Shown in pieces: positions 61,648-64,000 of a stretch of 64,000 nucleotides of DNA. Within the stretch, counting starts at the first letter, position 1, and each line of letters begins with the position of its first letter. The notes below the pieces were generated by a model. The model was given only the letters and a program-made list of their open reading frames with translations, was not told the DNA's origin and searched no databases. The position numbers and the translations under genes were made by a program. Origin of the DNA: Portulaca oleracea (taxonomy: Eukaryota > Streptophyta > Magnoliopsida > Caryophyllales > Portulacaceae); contig CM055874.1 in assembly GCA_029582165.1 (NCBI GenBank), positions 34,223,383-34,287,382 on the forward strand, written 5' to 3'.

Positions 61648-64000
61648 TCACTTTAAAGTGTTCTCATTTGGATCCATCCAACCATAGTCATCTCGGTTGT
61701 AATTTAACTCTGATGTTGATGTCGTGGGAGGAATGGTGGTAGCAAGAGAGTCACTGACCCCTTGAGGCAGTAAGAAATATTCTTTAGAATTAGTGATGGA
61801 GGATACATTGTTTGCATAACATAATTGGGTATGTGAACCAATTGTCGAAAAATCATAAAGGAGGCTGGAGAGATCATCATCCATAGTTTCAAGCTCGCCC
61901 AATGGTTCCATTTTAACCTTCTTAGTGCCTGCATTTCTTTAGATTGTAAATTATTTTCGTACAAAATATAGATATATAAGACAAATTAGATATAAATTCA
62001 AGTGAATGCTATAACTATAATGAATTTAGTTAGTTTCAATTGTAATAAAAGCGTAGTCATATAGAGTCCATATTTTTTTACTTTCATATATGATATTGAT
62101 ATCATTACAATTATCTAAAATTAAAGTATTGAAATATGATTTAAAAATAAATTAATTCATATAGACTTTACAATTTGATTTTAATCTTTTGTGGGTCTAC
62201 AAAGATTTCTCAAAATTGAATCAAAAGATATACTAGGTACATCCGTCCCTTATTAAGTATCAAGAAAAATACTTTTAAAAAACCAAGGTACCTAGGAAAT
62301 TGGGTAAATGAGTTGGACTTTGACAAATATATCTTTTTATTTAATAGGAATAAAGGAGAATATTTTAAATAATAAAGGAGAATAGTATGGGTACTTTACA
62401 TATTGGAATTACAAATTTGACAAATAAAAATGGACAAGGTAGTTAGAGAATTTGACATTTATTTATGGACGGAGGTAATAATAGTTATTTTTATATGTTG
62501 AATGTTTGACTCATAAATTTTTATCACTAAATAAATTTCTAGCAGTAATCATTAATTGATGAATTGCTAATTTTAGTTGAACCTATAGCCTCATCGCTCA
62601 CAACCAGAACATGTGATATTGTTTTTTATTTAGTGTCACAATAGACTTTATGAAATTCTAATTTTCTTACAAGCAAAACAAAATTCAAAAGTAATTTAAT
62701 TCAAAATATAACTTAACAAGCTAATAAGTAGATTAAAAACCTAACAATATTGTATTTACCTTATTGCTTATGTTGGGATAGACTAATGTGTATAACTGTT
62801 TGGTAAAAAAAAAAAAAAAAAGTGAGTGTATAACTTACCATTGTTGTAACTGACAGTGTTACGGTCATCCATGACTCTTTTGTTTCCAACTAAAATTGTT
62901 TCCAACTCTCTTGCCTCGTCACGTGCAACATTCTTATCCAATACACACTTTTCATCTTCTGTAATTAATGATTTCTCAATATATGAATTATTTTCCATCA
63001 ATGATGAATGCCAAGAATCAATAGCCACATGGCCAACGCCAACCATTCCTAATGTTGTTATTTGGTGATCATTTATGTGCGGAGAAGATTGTCTTTCTTT
63101 TGTATACATATATTCACGTGTTCCCTTGAAGTCAATCGGCATGTTAGTGAGCATAACGTTGTTCAAATTTAAATCCTCCGACGCTTTACCATAAGGATAT
63201 TGAAATTGATTGTTGTTTACTATAGATTCAGGGTGACCCATCGGGCTCATCGTAAATGTCATATTATTTAACCTTGTGCTTAATGAAATTGAATGGGCAT
63301 AGGATTGAATAGGAAAGTATGTATTGGTTGCACCAAATCTTTGCTCAAATTTTGAAACATGGGAAGATAATGGCAAATGAAAGGATTTTCCAACATCATA
63401 GTTCCTTTTTTCTTCTTTTTGGGATAATTGATATTTATATGATGAACTATTGAGAAATGACAAGATTGGGTCATTAAATTGAGTTGATCTTATCATGTTC
63501 TCACTGGATTTTTCTTTGCATTGTGTTTTTGAAATTGACGTAGGTGATATTGGTGTAGAAATTTTAGGGGCTACAAAGGATGCTGCACAAGAATGCATGT
63601 CATTGATGGAATCAGGTATTGACAATAGCTCTAGTTCCCCTTGCCCTTTTTCAATCTTTTGTTGTTGGAGATGATGAAATGTTATACTATGTATCGGTTG
63701 ATGTCCTTGTGAGTTAAACATTAATTGATTGACTTTCATCCTTCTCTTTATTTTTGTATTCCAAAAATTTTTCACCTCATTATCAGTCCTGCCTGGAAGC
63801 TGTTGACAATTTAAAAAAAATAATTCACTAGTCAATACTAGTAATGCTATTAGAGAAAATGTTAAAAAGATACAACCATGTAGAAGAGATGTACGTGTAA
63901 TCCTTAAAATTATATTGTTTCATATTGATAATACAGGAATAAAGAGATTAAAGCATTACCTCGGCAGCAATTTTTGACCATTTATTCCCCAGCTTAGCAT
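61648..64000 (-). CDS. R2R3-MYB transcription factor, 3' part (GAMYB-like possible)
   Basis: Sequence-specific DNA-binding regulator acting in the nucleus. Read on the minus strand: the end of one exon (64000-63960) gives HAKLGNKWSKIAAE; exon 63799-62839 starts LPGRTDNEVKNFWNTKIKRR, completing the R3 repeat with its second and third helices; exon 61928-61648 ends the protein at TGA. Introns 63959-63800 and 62838-61929 are GT-AG, and the frame is continuous (phases 0 and 1). The 413 codons after the R3 junction form an Asn/Ser/His-rich tail with an acidic patch (GELETMDDDLSSLLYDF) that may activate transcription. The IKRR end of R3 and the intron position recall GAMYB (subgroup 18), but the usual QRAGLPLYP after it is absent, so the subgroup is uncertain. 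The R2 repeat and start codon lie beyond the window. It appears intact as far as visible. Confidence 0.9.
62240..62475. mobile_element. Stowaway MITE in the last MYB intron
   Basis: A 236-bp element flanked by TA (62238-62239, 62476-62477). Its ends are CATCCGTCCCTTATTAAGTA on the left and, reverse-complemented, CCTCCGTCCATAAATAAATG on the right: the CTCC(C)TCCGT-type TIR of Stowaway (Tc1/mariner) MITEs. AT-rich interior, no ORF. Not near the splice sites at 62838 or 61929. Confidence 0.82.

Overview
This is nuclear DNA of a flowering plant, most likely a eudicot. It is AT-rich, its genes have GT-AG introns, it carries nuclear genes for chloroplast and mitochondrial proteins, and most of its length is nested plant transposable elements. 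I cannot name the species from sequence alone.

Three host genes can be read. (1) A four-exon gene at 902-8617 (+) encodes a 93-residue mitochondrial-type protein with one membrane segment; it looks like a small plant complex I subunit (ESSS/NDUFB11-like, tentative). (2) petC at 31316-34680 (+), five exons, encodes the complete 228-residue chloroplast Rieske iron-sulfur protein of cytochrome b6f. (3) The 3' part of an R2R3-MYB transcription factor gene lies at 61648-64000 (-) and runs off the right edge. The rest is mobile-element DNA or featureless AT-rich sequence.

Layout. 1-420: LINE remnant. 902-8617: gene 1, whose 4-kb intron 2 holds a LINE remnant and a probable MITE. 9789-10765: a 977-bp Mutator-like element with a perfect 9-bp target duplication that carries a captured, frameshifted 5' piece of the nuclear gene for chloroplast ATP synthase subunit b' (a Pack-MULE). 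12420-18630: a decayed Tat/Ogre-type Ty3 retrotransposon interrupted by a 1.63-kb hAT-like element (13380-15013), itself carrying a MITE. 18666-29192: a Ty3 chromovirus (Tekay/Del-like, minus strand) with two 3.55-kb, nearly identical LTRs, inserted into an (AT)n microsatellite and empty of intact pol. 30573-31028: a retroposed sequence with 13-bp target duplication and A-tail. 31316-34680: petC, with a MITE in intron 2 and a 282-bp SMART/TRIM retroelement in intron 4.

35640-54880 is a three-level nest. A minus-strand Athila-like gag is cut by a Ty1/copia element (35964-50162, 5-bp target duplication ATACC). That copia element is cut in its fifth gag codon region by an 11.1-kb insertion (36667-47794, target duplication ATAAG) made of seven tandem LTRs separated by six short spacers, each spacer starting with a tRNA-Asp primer-binding site or its remnant. 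51400-60200 holds more minus-strand Athila-like gag and LTR debris, including a block of eight contiguous heat-shock-element pentamers at 56288-56327.

No intact reverse transcriptase, integrase or transposase was found, so every element here looks non-autonomous or dead. The most unusual structures are the seven-LTR array, the Pack-MULE carrying the ATP synthase fragment, the SMART element in petC, the triplicated polypurine tract of the chromovirus and the heat-shock-element cluster.
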